Positions 9,549 to 18,026 of a stretch of 64,000 nucleotides of DNA are shown piece after piece. Both the position numbers and the translations under genes were made by a program. The DNA lies in the NCBI RefSeq assembly GCF_018070575.1, contig NZ_JAGPXN010000012.1:167912-231911 (forward strand), given 5' to 3'. The stretch's first letter is position 1; each line of letters starts with the position of its first letter. The DNA comes from Micromonospora sp. C31. GTDB taxonomy: Bacteria > Actinomycetota > Actinomycetes > Mycobacteriales > Micromonosporaceae. The notes under the pieces were generated by a model. It was not told the origin of the DNA. It did no database searches and worked only from the letters and a program-made list of their open reading frames with translations.

Positions 9549-10428
9549 CCGTACGCCGACCGCGCGGGGCGAGTTCATCGCCGGAGCCCGCTCGATGGTG
9601 CCGTTCCTGCTCTCCGCCTTTCCCCTGGGCGTGATCGGCGGCACTCTCGGCCTGGCCGCCGGGCTGTCCTACCTGGAGACGTTCGGCCTGGCCATGGTGG
9701 TCAACTCCGGGACCGCCCAGTTCATCGGCTTCAAGCTGATCTCGGAGGGCGCGGCGTGGCCGGTCATCGTCCTGACCACGCTGATCCTCAGCCTACGGAT
9801 GGTGATCTACTCCACGCTGCTCGCGCCGCACGTGCGCGAGTTGCCCCAGCGGTGGCGGCTGCTGCTGGGCTTCGGGCTGATCGACGCGGTGTTCTTCGTG
9901 GCCTTCGACCGGATCAAGGGCGACGAGCCGGCCCGGCGCAAGAGCATGTTCTACTTCGGCGCCTCCGCGGTCATGTACGTCAACTGGGCTGTCGCCACGG
10001 TGGTCGGCATGATCGCGGGACACCTGCTGCCGGAGCGGCTGCGCTCCGGTCTGGACTTCCCGATGACCGCGGTCTTCCTGGTGGTGCTCGCCTCGGCGCT
10101 GGTCGGCTGGAAGGTCTGGACGACGGCGGTCTCCGCCGGGGCGCTGGCCCTGCTCCTGCTCGGGCTGCCCTACAACCTCGGCCTGATCGTGGCGGCGTTC
10201 GGCGGCGCGTTCGTCGGCATGGCCTGCGAGGTGGTGGAACGGCGGTGGTTCCCGCCGAAGCCGGCGGAGGAAGCGGCGGAGTCGGAGGAAGCGGCGGAGT
10301 CGGGCGAGCCGGGGGAGACTCCGGCGGAGCCGGGGCGGGAACCACGAACGCCGCAACCGCGGACCGCCGGGGCGGCGGCGGGGGATCGCGGGGCCGTGGA
10401 GACGGCCCGTGACACGGACGGAAGGTGA
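9541..10428 (+). CDS. azlC: AzlC-family branched-chain amino acid exporter, large subunit
   Basis: Membrane protein of 295 residues matching the AzlC family, which with AzlD exports branched-chain amino acids and analogues such as azaleucine. Several hydrophobic segments run through residues ~18-230, including the family-like SAFPLGVIGG and VNSGTAQFIGF stretches. The ATG follows a GGAGG and overlaps the end of the thioesterase gene by 8 bp, so it is translationally coupled to the NRPS genes. The last ~60 residues form an Ala/Glu/Pro-rich soluble tail that AzlC proteins do not usually need. Its place in the cluster suggests export of, or self-protection from, an amino-acid-like product (inference). 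Confidence 0.9.
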   Translation: MSDRTPTARGEFIAGARSMVPFLLSAFPLGVIGGTLGLAAGLSYLETFGLAMVVNSGTAQFIGFKLISEGAAWPVIVLTTLILSLRMVIYSTLLAPHVRELPQRWRLLLGFGLIDAVFFVAFDRIKGDEPARRKSMFYFGASAVMYVNWAVATVVGMIAGHLLPERLRSGLDFPMTAVFLVVLASALVGWKVWTTAVSAGALALLLLGLPYNLGLIVAAFGGAFVGMACEVVERRWFPPKPAEEAAESEEAAESGEPGETPAEPGREPRTPQPRTAGAAAGDRGAVETARDTDGR

Positions 10429-10763
10429 CGGGAATGTCCATGCTGCTGCTCATCCTCGGGATGGGGCTCGCCACCTTCGCGCCCCGGTACCTGCCGCTGC
10501 TGGTCTTCCGCGACCGCGTGCTGCCCGACGACGTCAAGGTCTTCCTCGGGTACCTCCCGCCGGCGCTGCTGGCGGCCATCGCCGTCCCGTCGGTGATCGC
10601 GCCCGTCGACAACCGGATCGAGATCACCGTCGTCACCGTGCCATACCTGGTGGCGGGACTGGTCACGCTGGTGACCGGCCTCTTCGTCGAGCGCTTCATG
10701 ATCGTCTGGACGGTGGGCCTGCTGGTCTTCTTCGGCCTGCGCTGGTGGCTGGGGGCTGCGTGA
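10425..10763 (+). CDS. azlD: AzlD-family small exporter subunit
   Basis: Small membrane protein of about 112 residues with four hydrophobic segments and the typical FAPRYLPLLVF N-terminal region of AzlD. It pairs with AzlC to form the amino acid exporter. GTG 10425 overlaps the azlC stop in a GTGA arrangement; ATG 10434 is an in-frame alternative that would remove three residues. The gene overlaps the following nitrilase-family gene by 4 bp, so transcription is continuous. Confidence 0.9.
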   Translation: MTGMSMLLLILGMGLATFAPRYLPLLVFRDRVLPDDVKVFLGYLPPALLAAIAVPSVIAPVDNRIEITVVTVPYLVAGLVTLVTGLFVERFMIVWTVGLLVFFGLRWWLGAA

Positions 10764-11605
10764 CGGCCGCGCACCCCACCGGTCGCGCCCCGCTGCGGGT
10801 CGCGGCAGCCCAGGTCACCGCCGTCCCCGGCGACCTGGCCGGCAACGCGCGGACCGCGGCGGAGAGCATCGCCGAGGCGGCGGCCCTCGGGGTCCACCTG
10901 GTCGTCTTCCCCGAGCTGTCGCTCTGCGGGTACGACGTCGGCCTGCTGTGCGACGACATCGCGCGGTGCGCCGTCGAGCCGGGCGGTGACCCGATCGACG
11001 TCGTCGCCGAGGCCTGCCGCATCCATCGGGTGGTGGCGGTGGTCGGCGGCTGCCGGCGACGCACCGAGGGCTGGGCGATCGGCGCCCTGGTGGTCGGCGC
11101 GGACGGCGGGGTCGCCGCCGGGTACGACAAGCGTCACCTGGACGGCCACGAGCGGGAGCTGTTCGTGCCGGGCCGGGCCGATTCCCTGGTGGAGGTGCGT
11201 GGCTGGCGGCTCGGCCTGGGCATCTGCTACGACGCGAGCTTCCCCGAACACGCTCGCGCGCTGGCCCTCGCCGGCGCCGACGCGTACCTCTGCCCGGGAG
11301 CGTTCACGACGGGTGACTCCGAGCACCGGCGCGGCGTGTACTTCCCGGCCCGCGCCCTGGAGAACACCTGCTACGTGCTGTTCGCCAACTTCGCGGGCTC
11401 GCACGGCGGCTGGGAGTTCGCCGGTCGCAGCGCCGTGTACGCTCCCGACGGCCGGGTCCTCGCCGACGCCGGCACGGGCCCCGGGCTCGCCGTCGCCGAC
11501 CTGGACGACGCCGTCCTGCGATGGCACCGCGACGCGCTGCGGATGCTCATCGACCGTGCCGCTCCCGCGCCGCCCCCGGTGGCCGTGTCCGTCCCGACGG
11601 GGTGA
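10760..11605 (+). CDS. Carbon-nitrogen hydrolase (nitrilase superfamily)
   Basis: A 281-residue enzyme of the nitrilase/omega-amidase superfamily, cytoplasmic. The Glu-Lys-Cys triad is visible: Glu in FPELSL (~50), Lys in YDKRHL (~125) and nucleophilic Cys in GICYDASFPE (~157). These enzymes hydrolyse amide or N-carbamoyl C-N bonds. The GTG at 10760 overlaps the azlD stop by 4 bp (GTGA). A longer frame opens at 10409 but lies within azlD, so it is rejected. As part of the NRPS-exporter operon it may trim an amide from a precursor or product; the substrate is unknown. Confidence 0.9.
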   Translation: MTAAHPTGRAPLRVAAAQVTAVPGDLAGNARTAAESIAEAAALGVHLVVFPELSLCGYDVGLLCDDIARCAVEPGGDPIDVVAEACRIHRVVAVVGGCRRRTEGWAIGALVVGADGGVAAGYDKRHLDGHERELFVPGRADSLVEVRGWRLGLGICYDASFPEHARALALAGADAYLCPGAFTTGDSEHRRGVYFPARALENTCYVLFANFAGSHGGWEFAGRSAVYAPDGRVLADAGTGPGLAVADLDDAVLRWHRDALRMLIDRAAPAPPPVAVSVPTG

Positions 11606-11661
11606 CGCCCTACCTGTCCGATCCGCCGCCCGGCGGGCCACCCACCATGTGAGGAGAACCT

Positions 11662-12837
11662 GTGACCGGCACCGGCACGATCGCTGTCCACGGCGACGAC
11701 GGGTTGAACCCGGGTGGAGCGGTGTCGCCGCCGATCATGCAGAGCGCCACCTTCAGCGCCGAGTCCGACGAGCAGTTCGCCGCCGTCGCCACCGAGACCC
11801 GCGGCCACGCCTTCTACACCCGCTACGGCAATCCCAACCACGCGCAGGTCGCCGCCGTGGTCGCCGAGTTGGAGGGTGCCGAGGCGGGCATGGTGACCGC
11901 CTCCGGGATGGGCGCGATCAGCACGATCGCCCTGGCCCTGCTCTCCGCCGGGGACCACGTCATCGTGCAGCGCAGCACGTACGGTGGCACGACGTCCCTG
12001 GTCACCGGCCTGCTGTCCCGCTTCGGCGTGGCCTTCACCCAGGTGGACCAGACCGACACCGCAGCCTTCGCCCGGGCGCTGCGCCCGCAGACCCGGCTGG
12101 TCCTGGTGGAGACGCCGAGCAACCCCCTGCTCGAACTGACCGACCTGGCCGCCGTCGTCGAGCTGGCGCACGCCAACGACGCGCTGGTCGCGGTCGACAA
12201 CACCTTCGCCACCCCGGTCAACCAGCGGCCGGCGGACTTCGGCGCCGACCTGGTGTGGCACAGCGGGACGAAGTACCTCGGCGGGCACTCCGACGTCTCG
12301 GCCGGGGTGATCGTCGGCTCCGCCGACCTGGTCGACCGGGTCTGGCAGACCGCCATCGTCACCGGCAGCACCCTCGGCCCGATCGATGCCTGGCTGCTGC
12401 TGCGGGGCATCCGCACCCTGTCGCTGCGGGTGGACCGGCACAACGCCAACGCGCTGGCCCTGGCCCGGGCGGTCGAGGGCCACCCGGCGGTGCGGCAGGT
12501 CCGCTACCCGGGGCTGCCGACGCACCCCCAGCACGAGCTGGCCGGCCGGCAGATGACCGGCTTCGGCGGGGTGCTCAGCGTCGAGTTGCGCGACGGGCGC
12601 GCGGCGGCCGGGCTGCTCGACGGCCTCCGGCTGGCCAAGCGGGCGGCCAGCCTGGGCAGCGTCAGCACACTCGTGGTGCACCCGCGCTCGATGTGGGCCG
12701 GGATCGTGGACGCCGAGCAGTTGGCCGCCACGGGCATCGGCGAGGGCCTCGTCCGGGTCTCCACCGGCATCGAGGACACCGAGGACCTCGTCGCCGACTT
12801 CCTGGCGGCCCTCGACGCGGCGGCCCGGCCGGAGTAG
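11662..12837 (+). CDS. PLP-dependent Cys/Met metabolism enzyme (cystathionine/methionine gamma-lyase type)
   Basis: A 391-residue fold-type I PLP enzyme of the trans-sulfuration family (cystathionine gamma-synthase/lyase, methionine gamma-lyase). Visible hallmarks are YTRYGNPN near the N-terminus, the ASGMGAI phosphate-binding region, VDNTFATP, and the Schiff-base Lys in HSGTKYLGGHSD (~208). It starts at GTG 11662 after GAGGAGA. It lies 56 bp downstream of the nitrilase-family gene on the same strand and probably belongs to the NRPS cluster. Gamma-elimination or gamma-replacement chemistry could supply a non-proteinogenic amino acid such as a 2-aminobutyrate derivative. That role is inferred; a housekeeping sulfur role is possible. 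Confidence 0.88.
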   Translation: MTGTGTIAVHGDDGLNPGGAVSPPIMQSATFSAESDEQFAAVATETRGHAFYTRYGNPNHAQVAAVVAELEGAEAGMVTASGMGAISTIALALLSAGDHVIVQRSTYGGTTSLVTGLLSRFGVAFTQVDQTDTAAFARALRPQTRLVLVETPSNPLLELTDLAAVVELAHANDALVAVDNTFATPVNQRPADFGADLVWHSGTKYLGGHSDVSAGVIVGSADLVDRVWQTAIVTGSTLGPIDAWLLLRGIRTLSLRVDRHNANALALARAVEGHPAVRQVRYPGLPTHPQHELAGRQMTGFGGVLSVELRDGRAAAGLLDGLRLAKRAASLGSVSTLVVHPRSMWAGIVDAEQLAATGIGEGLVRVSTGIEDTEDLVADFLAALDAAARPE

Positions 12838-12859
12838 CGCGTGCGGCCGGCCGCGCCGG

Positions 12860-13789
12860 TCAGCGGTCCGGGCTGCCGGCCGGCGCCATCACCCGCAGCG
12901 CGTTGGCGTCCAGGCCGATCCGGATCGGCGTACGGCCGCACAGCTCGCCGTCGACCTCGACGCGCGCCGGCCGGTCGGTCTCCAGCCACAGCTCCCCGAC
13001 GGCGAGGAACGGCTCGTCGCCGACGGAGCGGCGGTGCCCGGTCGCCGCGTTGCGGGCGGTGTCGCGTAGCAGGCCACGCCGGTTCGCGCCGCCGACCGGG
13101 TACGCGACCAGCAGCCGGTCGTCGGCGTCGGCGTCCGCGGCGATCGGGCGGCCGGCGTGGAAGCCGCCGTTGGCGACGTACACCTGGTGGGTGACGAACT
13201 CGTGCCGGGCCTGCCCGGCGCGGACGGTGACGCGCAGCGGGCGGTGCCGGGCCAGCAGGGCCAGGGCGGTGAGCGGGTACGCCAGCCGGCCGGTGATCCG
13301 TTTCAGGCGCGGCGGCGTCCGGAGCATGATGTCGGCGGAGAGGCCGATGCCGACGTGGTTGGTGAACCGCATGTCGCCGGCGAGGCCGAGGTCGACGTCG
13401 ATCACCGTGCCGCCGGCCAGCACGTCGACGGCACGGTCGAGCTCCAGCGGCACGCCGACGGTGCGCGCGAAGTTGTTGGTGGTGCCCAGCGGCAGCAGGC
13501 CGAGCGCCATGTCGCGGTGGGCCAGCAGCCGTGCGGCGGTGCTGAGGGTGCCGTCCCCGCCGCCGGCCACCAGCAGGTCCGGCCCGAGGTCGACGGCCGC
13601 GGCGAGGGCGCGTTCGAGCTGGCCGGGCTGGTCGACGGGATGGTCGCCGAGCAGGTGGAAGCCGGCCGCCGTCAGCCGCGCCCGGGCCTGTTCGTGCAGG
13701 TGGCGGCCTCGGCGGGAGCGGGCGTTGACGACGAGGACGGCCCGCCGGTCCCGCCGGATGGCCTCGCCCAGTTCCTGCTTCGTCCGCAT
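12860..13789 (-). CDS. Diacylglycerol kinase-family lipid kinase
   Basis: A 309-residue protein of the DagK/YegS lipid kinase family, which phosphorylates diacylglycerol or related lipids at the membrane. The nucleotide-binding motif GGGDGTLS is near residue 93, followed by LGLLPLGTTNNFAR, both standard for the catalytic domain. Downstream is the beta-rich C-terminal domain with VANGGFHAG. It is convergent with the PLP gene and separated by 87 bp from the radical SAM operon, so it may be transcribed on its own or at the end of that operon. Confidence 0.88.
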   Translation of the reverse strand: MRTKQELGEAIRRDRRAVLVVNARSRRGRHLHEQARARLTAAGFHLLGDHPVDQPGQLERALAAAVDLGPDLLVAGGGDGTLSTAARLLAHRDMALGLLPLGTTNNFARTVGVPLELDRAVDVLAGGTVIDVDLGLAGDMRFTNHVGIGLSADIMLRTPPRLKRITGRLAYPLTALALLARHRPLRVTVRAGQARHEFVTHQVYVANGGFHAGRPIAADADADDRLLVAYPVGGANRRGLLRDTARNAATGHRRSVGDEPFLAVGELWLETDRPARVEVDGELCGRTPIRIGLDANALRVMAPAGSPDR

Positions 13790-13876
13790 GGGCCCCGACC
13801 CTATCGGCCGGCGTCTCGTGAGGGCGTCGAGGACGGGGCCCGACAGGTGCGACGCCGGGGCGGGAGCCCGAGCCTG

Positions 13877-14830
13877 CTATCCCGGCGCGGGCCCGGGGCG
13901 TGCAACGCCGGCAGCGGCTCCGGGCCGGGGATCGGCGGGCTGCCGGTGCCCCGGCGCGGCGACCGGCACCGGGCGGCGTACCGGCGGCCAGGCCGCCGGG
14001 ATGCGTTCCAGGACCCCGCCGGCGAAGACGTCCCGCAGGCCGAGCGGCTTGAGGTGGACGTAACCGATGTGGCAGTCGCAGACCGCGTTGCCGCACGACC
14101 TCGGCCGCAGGGCCGAGCGCCACGACCCGTCGTAGAGGTTGCCGATCGGCTCGTCGATGAAGTGGCAGCGGCGCACCGTGCCGTCGCCGAGCACCGAGAT
14201 CGCCGTCTCTCCCGCGTGGCACGGGCGGTCGAGCGACACGTGCGGTCGCACGCTGTAGCCGAACAGCGGATCCAGCCGCGTCCAGGTCGCCTCCTCGTCG
14301 GCGTCGTAGCGTCGTCCCTCGGCGGCGTTCACCCACAGGTAGACCTCGGCGGGCAGGGCGGCCCGCAACGCCCGCGCCTCGGCGAGGTGCTCCGGCAGGC
14401 CGACCACTCCGACGGAGTAGCGCACGCCCAGCCCGGTCAGCCGGGCGCAGCGGCGCAGGAAGCGGTCCCGGTCGACCTGACCGGGGTGGTAGGTGGCCCA
14501 GAGGGCGGCGGCGCCCGGGTCGGCGTCGGCCAGCCAGTCCACCCGGGCGGCGAGGTTGGTCTGGATGACCACCCGATCGACGTGCGGCAGGTGCGACAGT
14601 GACACCATCGCGTCGCGGTACCAGCCGCGGGTCAGCCCCTCGCCCCACGGGGTGAACAGCACCGACAGCCGTACGTCGGCGGTGGCCGCCACCCAGCCGG
14701 CGAACCGCTCCAGCGCCGCCCGGTCGGCGCGCAGCAGCTCCGGCGGGTCGTGCCGCTTGGCGAACGGGCAGTACGGGCAGTCGTAGTTGCAGCTCGCCAG
14801 GGGCCCCCGGTAGAGGATCGCCAGGCTCAC
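13877..14830 (-). CDS. STM4011-family radical SAM protein
   Basis: Radical SAM enzyme of 317 residues. The first residues MSLAILYRGPL lead into CNYDCPYC, a CxxxCxxC 4Fe-4S motif at residues 14-21, as in the STM4011 family. The C-terminal part has a further set of cysteines (DRPCHAG, RRCHFID, SCGNAVCDCHIGY) that could bind an auxiliary cluster in a SPASM/twitch-like way. GTG 14830 is chosen because it forms a GTGA overlap with the STM4012 stop and places the SAM motif at the expected distance. It is the last gene of a five-family operon. The reaction is unknown; modification of a protein or peptide partner is an inference from the cysteine pattern. Confidence 0.88.
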   Translation of the reverse strand: MSLAILYRGPLASCNYDCPYCPFAKRHDPPELLRADRAALERFAGWVAATADVRLSVLFTPWGEGLTRGWYRDAMVSLSHLPHVDRVVIQTNLAARVDWLADADPGAAALWATYHPGQVDRDRFLRRCARLTGLGVRYSVGVVGLPEHLAEARALRAALPAEVYLWVNAAEGRRYDADEEATWTRLDPLFGYSVRPHVSLDRPCHAGETAISVLGDGTVRRCHFIDEPIGNLYDGSWRSALRPRSCGNAVCDCHIGYVHLKPLGLRDVFAGGVLERIPAAWPPVRRPVPVAAPGHRQPADPRPGAAAGVARPGPAPG

Positions 14831-16152
14831 CTCGGCACGTACCCGGTCATCGCGTCGCGTACCCGGGACGAGGTCAGCCACGGGCCGATCGCGTCGGACC
14901 GGGCCAACCCGGCCGGGGTCAGCCGCAGCCCACCGTCGTCGGCCCACCCCCGGTCGACCAGCCGGCCCAGCTCGGGAAAGTCGTCGCCCGGAAGCGCGCC
15001 GAAGCGGGCCCGGTAGGCTGCCGCGTCGACCCCCTCGGCGCGCAGCAGCGACTTGAGCAGCCACCGGCGGCGCTGCTCCGCGCCGTCCAGGGCGAACCCG
15101 AACTCGGCGTGGCGGAAGTCGTCGGCTGGGCGGGCCAGGTAGTCGTCGAGCACCGCGCGGACCTGCGACACCCCGACCGCGTAGTCGAACGAGTAGTGCA
15201 GCGACGTGGTGTAGGAGCGGGCGCCGCAGCCCAGGCCCACCATGCCGTCGTCCTGGCAGCAGTAGTCCGGCCCGTCCGGGATGGGCGCGTCGGCCCGGCG
15301 GAACTGCCGCATCGACTCCTGCCGGTAGCCGGCCGCCCCCAGCGTCGCCACCGCCTGCTCGTAGCGGGCGAGCCGCTGGGTGTCCCAGTCCGCGCGGCTG
15401 TGCGCCCGCCGCCCGAGCCCGGTCAGCGGGCGCACGTACAGCGGGTAGAGGTACAGCTCCTCCGGCCGCCACGCCAGGGCCGCGTCGAGGCTCTGCCGCC
15501 AGGTGCCGGCGCTCTGCCCGTCGATGCCGTAGATCAGGTCGATGTTGAGCACCGGGATCCGGGCGGCGCGGATCGCGGCCAGGGCCGCCTCCACCTCCGC
15601 GCGCCGCTGCGGCCGGCCGGCGGCGCGGGCCTCGGCGTCGAGGAAGCTCTGCACGCCGATGCTCACCCGGGTGGTGCCGTGCGCGGCGAGCACGGCGAGC
15701 CGCTCCGGCGTCGCGGTCGCCGGCGAGGTCTCCACCGACAGCGGTACGCCCGGCAGCCGGGCCCCCATCGCGGAGGCGACGGCGAACAGCTCGGTCAGCT
15801 CGTCGGCGGTCAGGTAGGTGGGGGTGCCGCCGCCGAGCGCCGCGCGGGCGTAGCCGGCGTCGTCGCCCAGCGCCTCGGCGACCCGGCCGGCCTGCCGGCG
15901 CAACTGCCGCAGGTACGCCGTGACCTGCTCGGCGGGCGGGTTGGCGCGGGTGAACAGGTTGCAGAACCCGCAGCGCATCTCGCAGAACGGCAGGTGCACG
16001 TAGAGGAAGAGCGCCTCGCGCGCCTCGGCCCGCCACACGTCCGCCAGCAGCGGGCGCGGGCGCAGCGGCCGGTAGGAGGTCTTGTGCGGGTACGCGTACA
16101 GGTACTGCTGGTACGGCGAGCCGTCGAGGCCCGTGTCGGTGCTGGTCACCAT
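14827..16152 (-). CDS. STM4012-family radical SAM protein (HemN/HemW-like)
   Basis: Radical SAM protein of 441 residues resembling coproporphyrinogen III oxidase-like enzymes. The cluster motif is in LPFCEMRCGFCNL (CxxxCxxC, ~residues 58-65). A GGGTPTYLT stretch and the SIGVQS motif are typical of HemN/HemW relatives. Start ATG 16152; GTG 16149 would instead overlap the hydrolase stop as GTGA. No haem genes are nearby, so a haem-biosynthetic role is unlikely. The context is the STM4011-4015 set, whose biochemical function I do not know. Confidence 0.88.
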   Translation of the reverse strand: MVTSTDTGLDGSPYQQYLYAYPHKTSYRPLRPRPLLADVWRAEAREALFLYVHLPFCEMRCGFCNLFTRANPPAEQVTAYLRQLRRQAGRVAEALGDDAGYARAALGGGTPTYLTADELTELFAVASAMGARLPGVPLSVETSPATATPERLAVLAAHGTTRVSIGVQSFLDAEARAAGRPQRRAEVEAALAAIRAARIPVLNIDLIYGIDGQSAGTWRQSLDAALAWRPEELYLYPLYVRPLTGLGRRAHSRADWDTQRLARYEQAVATLGAAGYRQESMRQFRRADAPIPDGPDYCCQDDGMVGLGCGARSYTTSLHYSFDYAVGVSQVRAVLDDYLARPADDFRHAEFGFALDGAEQRRRWLLKSLLRAEGVDAAAYRARFGALPGDDFPELGRLVDRGWADDGGLRLTPAGLARSDAIGPWLTSSRVRDAMTGYVPR

Positions 16153-16949
16153 TCCCCCGGTCGCAGGACGAAGTGGGCGTACGGGACCGTCCACACCACG
16201 TCGTGGCCGATCCGGTGGCCGGTGTGGCCGTCCTCCCCGTAGGCGGTGCCGTGGTCGGAGCAGACGATCGCGAACACCGGCCTTCCGCGGCCGGTGAGCA
16301 GGGCGAACAGTCGGTCGAGCCGGCCGTCGACGTACTCCAGGGCGGCGGCGTGGCTGGCCAGGTCGTCGACCCGCGCCCCGGGCAGGTGGTGCCGGTTGGG
16401 CTGGTGCAGGGCGGCGACGTTGAGGAACGTGAACAGTGGCTGCCGCGCCGGCACCCGCGGCAGCACCTCGGCCAGCCGGTCGAGTTGGGCGTCCAGACAG
16501 GTGGGGGAGGTGACCCCGAACCCGGGCTCCCAGTGCGCCTCGGCGAACAGACCCGGCAGCACCGCCCCGAGCGGGCTGCGCCGGTTGAAGAACCCGACCC
16601 CGCCCAGGCAGAGCGTGTGGTAGCCGACGCCGGCGAGCGCCGTCGGCAGGTCGGGCGCGTCGAACACCCACGTGTCGGTGCCGGCGGTCTCGCTGCCGGG
16701 GAACGCCGCCGCGTACAGCCGCTCGTGCCGGCCCGGGGTGACCGGGGTGGGCAGGAAGCCGGCGAAGAACGCGTGGTGCGCGGCGTAGGTGAAGCTGGCG
16801 GGGGAGTGCCGGCGCTCCCACCGGCCGCCGGGCAACGCCCGCGCCAGGTGCGGCGTGCGCCCCCGCGCGGCCAGGTCGGCGGCGACGTCGTGGCGCAGCG
16901 TGTCGAGGGTGAGCAGGAGCAGGTCGTGGCTGCCGATCAGATCGCGCAC
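16146..16949 (-). CDS. STM4013-family hydrolase (alkaline phosphatase/sulfatase superfamily)
   Basis: A 267-residue protein of the sulfatase/alkaline-phosphatase superfamily. LLLLTLDTLRHD at the N-terminus and SDHGTAYGEDGHTGH near the C-terminus supply the usual metal-binding Asp and His residues. A CxPSR sulfatase motif is absent, so formylglycine-type sulfatase activity is not supported. A Ser/Thr in the SPASFTYAAHH segment is the likely nucleophile (inference). GTG 16949 overlaps the end of the STM4014 gene by 13 bp. A longer frame reaches into STM4014 and is rejected. No signal peptide is seen, so it is probably cytoplasmic. Confidence 0.85.
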   Translation of the reverse strand: MRDLIGSHDLLLLTLDTLRHDVAADLAARGRTPHLARALPGGRWERRHSPASFTYAAHHAFFAGFLPTPVTPGRHERLYAAAFPGSETAGTDTWVFDAPDLPTALAGVGYHTLCLGGVGFFNRRSPLGAVLPGLFAEAHWEPGFGVTSPTCLDAQLDRLAEVLPRVPARQPLFTFLNVAALHQPNRHHLPGARVDDLASHAAALEYVDGRLDRLFALLTGRGRPVFAIVCSDHGTAYGEDGHTGHRIGHDVVWTVPYAHFVLRPGEW

Positions 16950-18025
16950 GTGAGCCCCTGCCGCCCCGCCGCGCGGCGGCGCTCCCACCGGCCGTCGGTC
17001 AGGGCGCGCACCTGCTCGGCGTAGGTGTCCCGGCCGTCGGTGAGCACCCCCGGCAGCAGGTCGCCGAAGGCGTTGACCTCGGCCACCGCGTGGCGCCGCC
17101 AGCCGAGCAGGAACATCAGGTCGATCCCGACCTGGAGGCTGCGGGGGAAGCACCCGGCCACCCGCTCACAGGTGTCCATCGCCGCCGCCCACGCCGCCGG
17201 CCCGGCCGCCGCGCGCAGCTCGGCGAGGTCCCCGCGCGCGTTGCCCAGGTGCAGGTTGGTCAGCGGGCCACGGGCGGCGCGCACCACGGCGTGGGTGGGC
17301 CGCCCGGCGGCCGCCACCACCCGCAGGTCGACCACCCGGTCGCCGAGCCCCGCCTTGGGCAGCCACCGCTCCACGTGCAGGCCCTCCGCGGCGATCCGGT
17401 CGACGATCGCGGCGACCTCGGCCTCGTCGCTGTAGCGGCGCGGCCGCAGCGAGTTGAACAGCCCGTCCGGGGTCGCCTCGATCGTGGTCACCGCCTGCAC
17501 CCGCCGCCCGGCCACGGCCAGCGCGACGACCCCGGCGGCCGACGAGCCGTGCGCGGGCTTGACGAAGACCCGGCTCCAGCGGGCCGTCGCCATCGCCGCC
17601 CGCAGCTGCGCCCACCCGTGCACGGGTGGCAGCGCGGCCGGCACCGGCACCCCGGCGGCGGACAGTCGCGCGTGACAGCGCCGCTTGTCGCACAGCACCG
17701 CGACGTCCGTCGGGTCGTTGAGCAGTTCCGCGCCGCCGGCGGCGACCCGGTCCAGGCCCCCCAGCAGCCCGGCGTACGTGTCGGCCAGGCCGACCAGCTC
17801 ACCGTGCCGCGCCGGGGTGGCGCAGCGGCGCAGCAGCCGGTCCACCTCGGCGTCCTCGCCGGGCGAGTCGATCCGCACCAGCGCACCGGCCCCGGGCGGC
17901 GCCGCCCCGGTCAGCACGTCGGCCCACGGCAGCACCTCCGGTCGGGGCAGGCCGGCGGCGAGGACCGCCCGGGTGAACAGGTCGACCCGACGGTTGCCGG
18001 GGTTGCCGACGACGGTCAGGCGCAT
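16937..18025 (-). CDS. STM4014-family protein, ATP-grasp-like
   Basis: A 362-residue protein. VFVKPAHGSSAAGVVAL (~170-186), DLRVVAA and AEVNAFGDLLPG (~318-330) resemble the Lys-, Gly-loop- and Glu/Asn metal-binding elements of ATP-grasp ligases, which couple ATP hydrolysis to carboxylate-amine or similar ligation. ATG 18025 lies one base from the STM4015 stop, and its 3' end overlaps the hydrolase gene. Together with two radical SAM enzymes and a duplicated STM4015 protein, a peptide-modifying role is attractive. The ATP-grasp call is from motif reading only. Confidence 0.82.
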   Translation of the reverse strand: MRLTVVGNPGNRRVDLFTRAVLAAGLPRPEVLPWADVLTGAAPPGAGALVRIDSPGEDAEVDRLLRRCATPARHGELVGLADTYAGLLGGLDRVAAGGAELLNDPTDVAVLCDKRRCHARLSAAGVPVPAALPPVHGWAQLRAAMATARWSRVFVKPAHGSSAAGVVALAVAGRRVQAVTTIEATPDGLFNSLRPRRYSDEAEVAAIVDRIAAEGLHVERWLPKAGLGDRVVDLRVVAAAGRPTHAVVRAARGPLTNLHLGNARGDLAELRAAAGPAAWAAAMDTCERVAGCFPRSLQVGIDLMFLLGWRRHAVAEVNAFGDLLPGVLTDGRDTYAEQVRALTDGRWERRRAAGRQGLTCAI

Positions 18026-18026
18026 G

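Noticed and set aside
4380..9644. A 1754-residue minus-strand open frame antisense to the NRPS gene
   Set aside because: High GC opens long antisense frames. The translation is His/Arg/Gly/Val-rich with no domains, and the plus strand carries clear NRPS motifs throughout.
10409..10759. Upstream extension of the nitrilase-family gene
   Set aside because: This part overlaps azlD almost fully and translates to Arg/Ala-rich sequence. The true start is GTG 10760 in a GTGA overlap.
14831..16036. Long frame continuing upstream of the STM4011 radical SAM gene
   Set aside because: It is the out-of-frame shadow of the STM4012 gene. Family start MSLAILYRGPL and the GTGA overlap fix the start at 14830.
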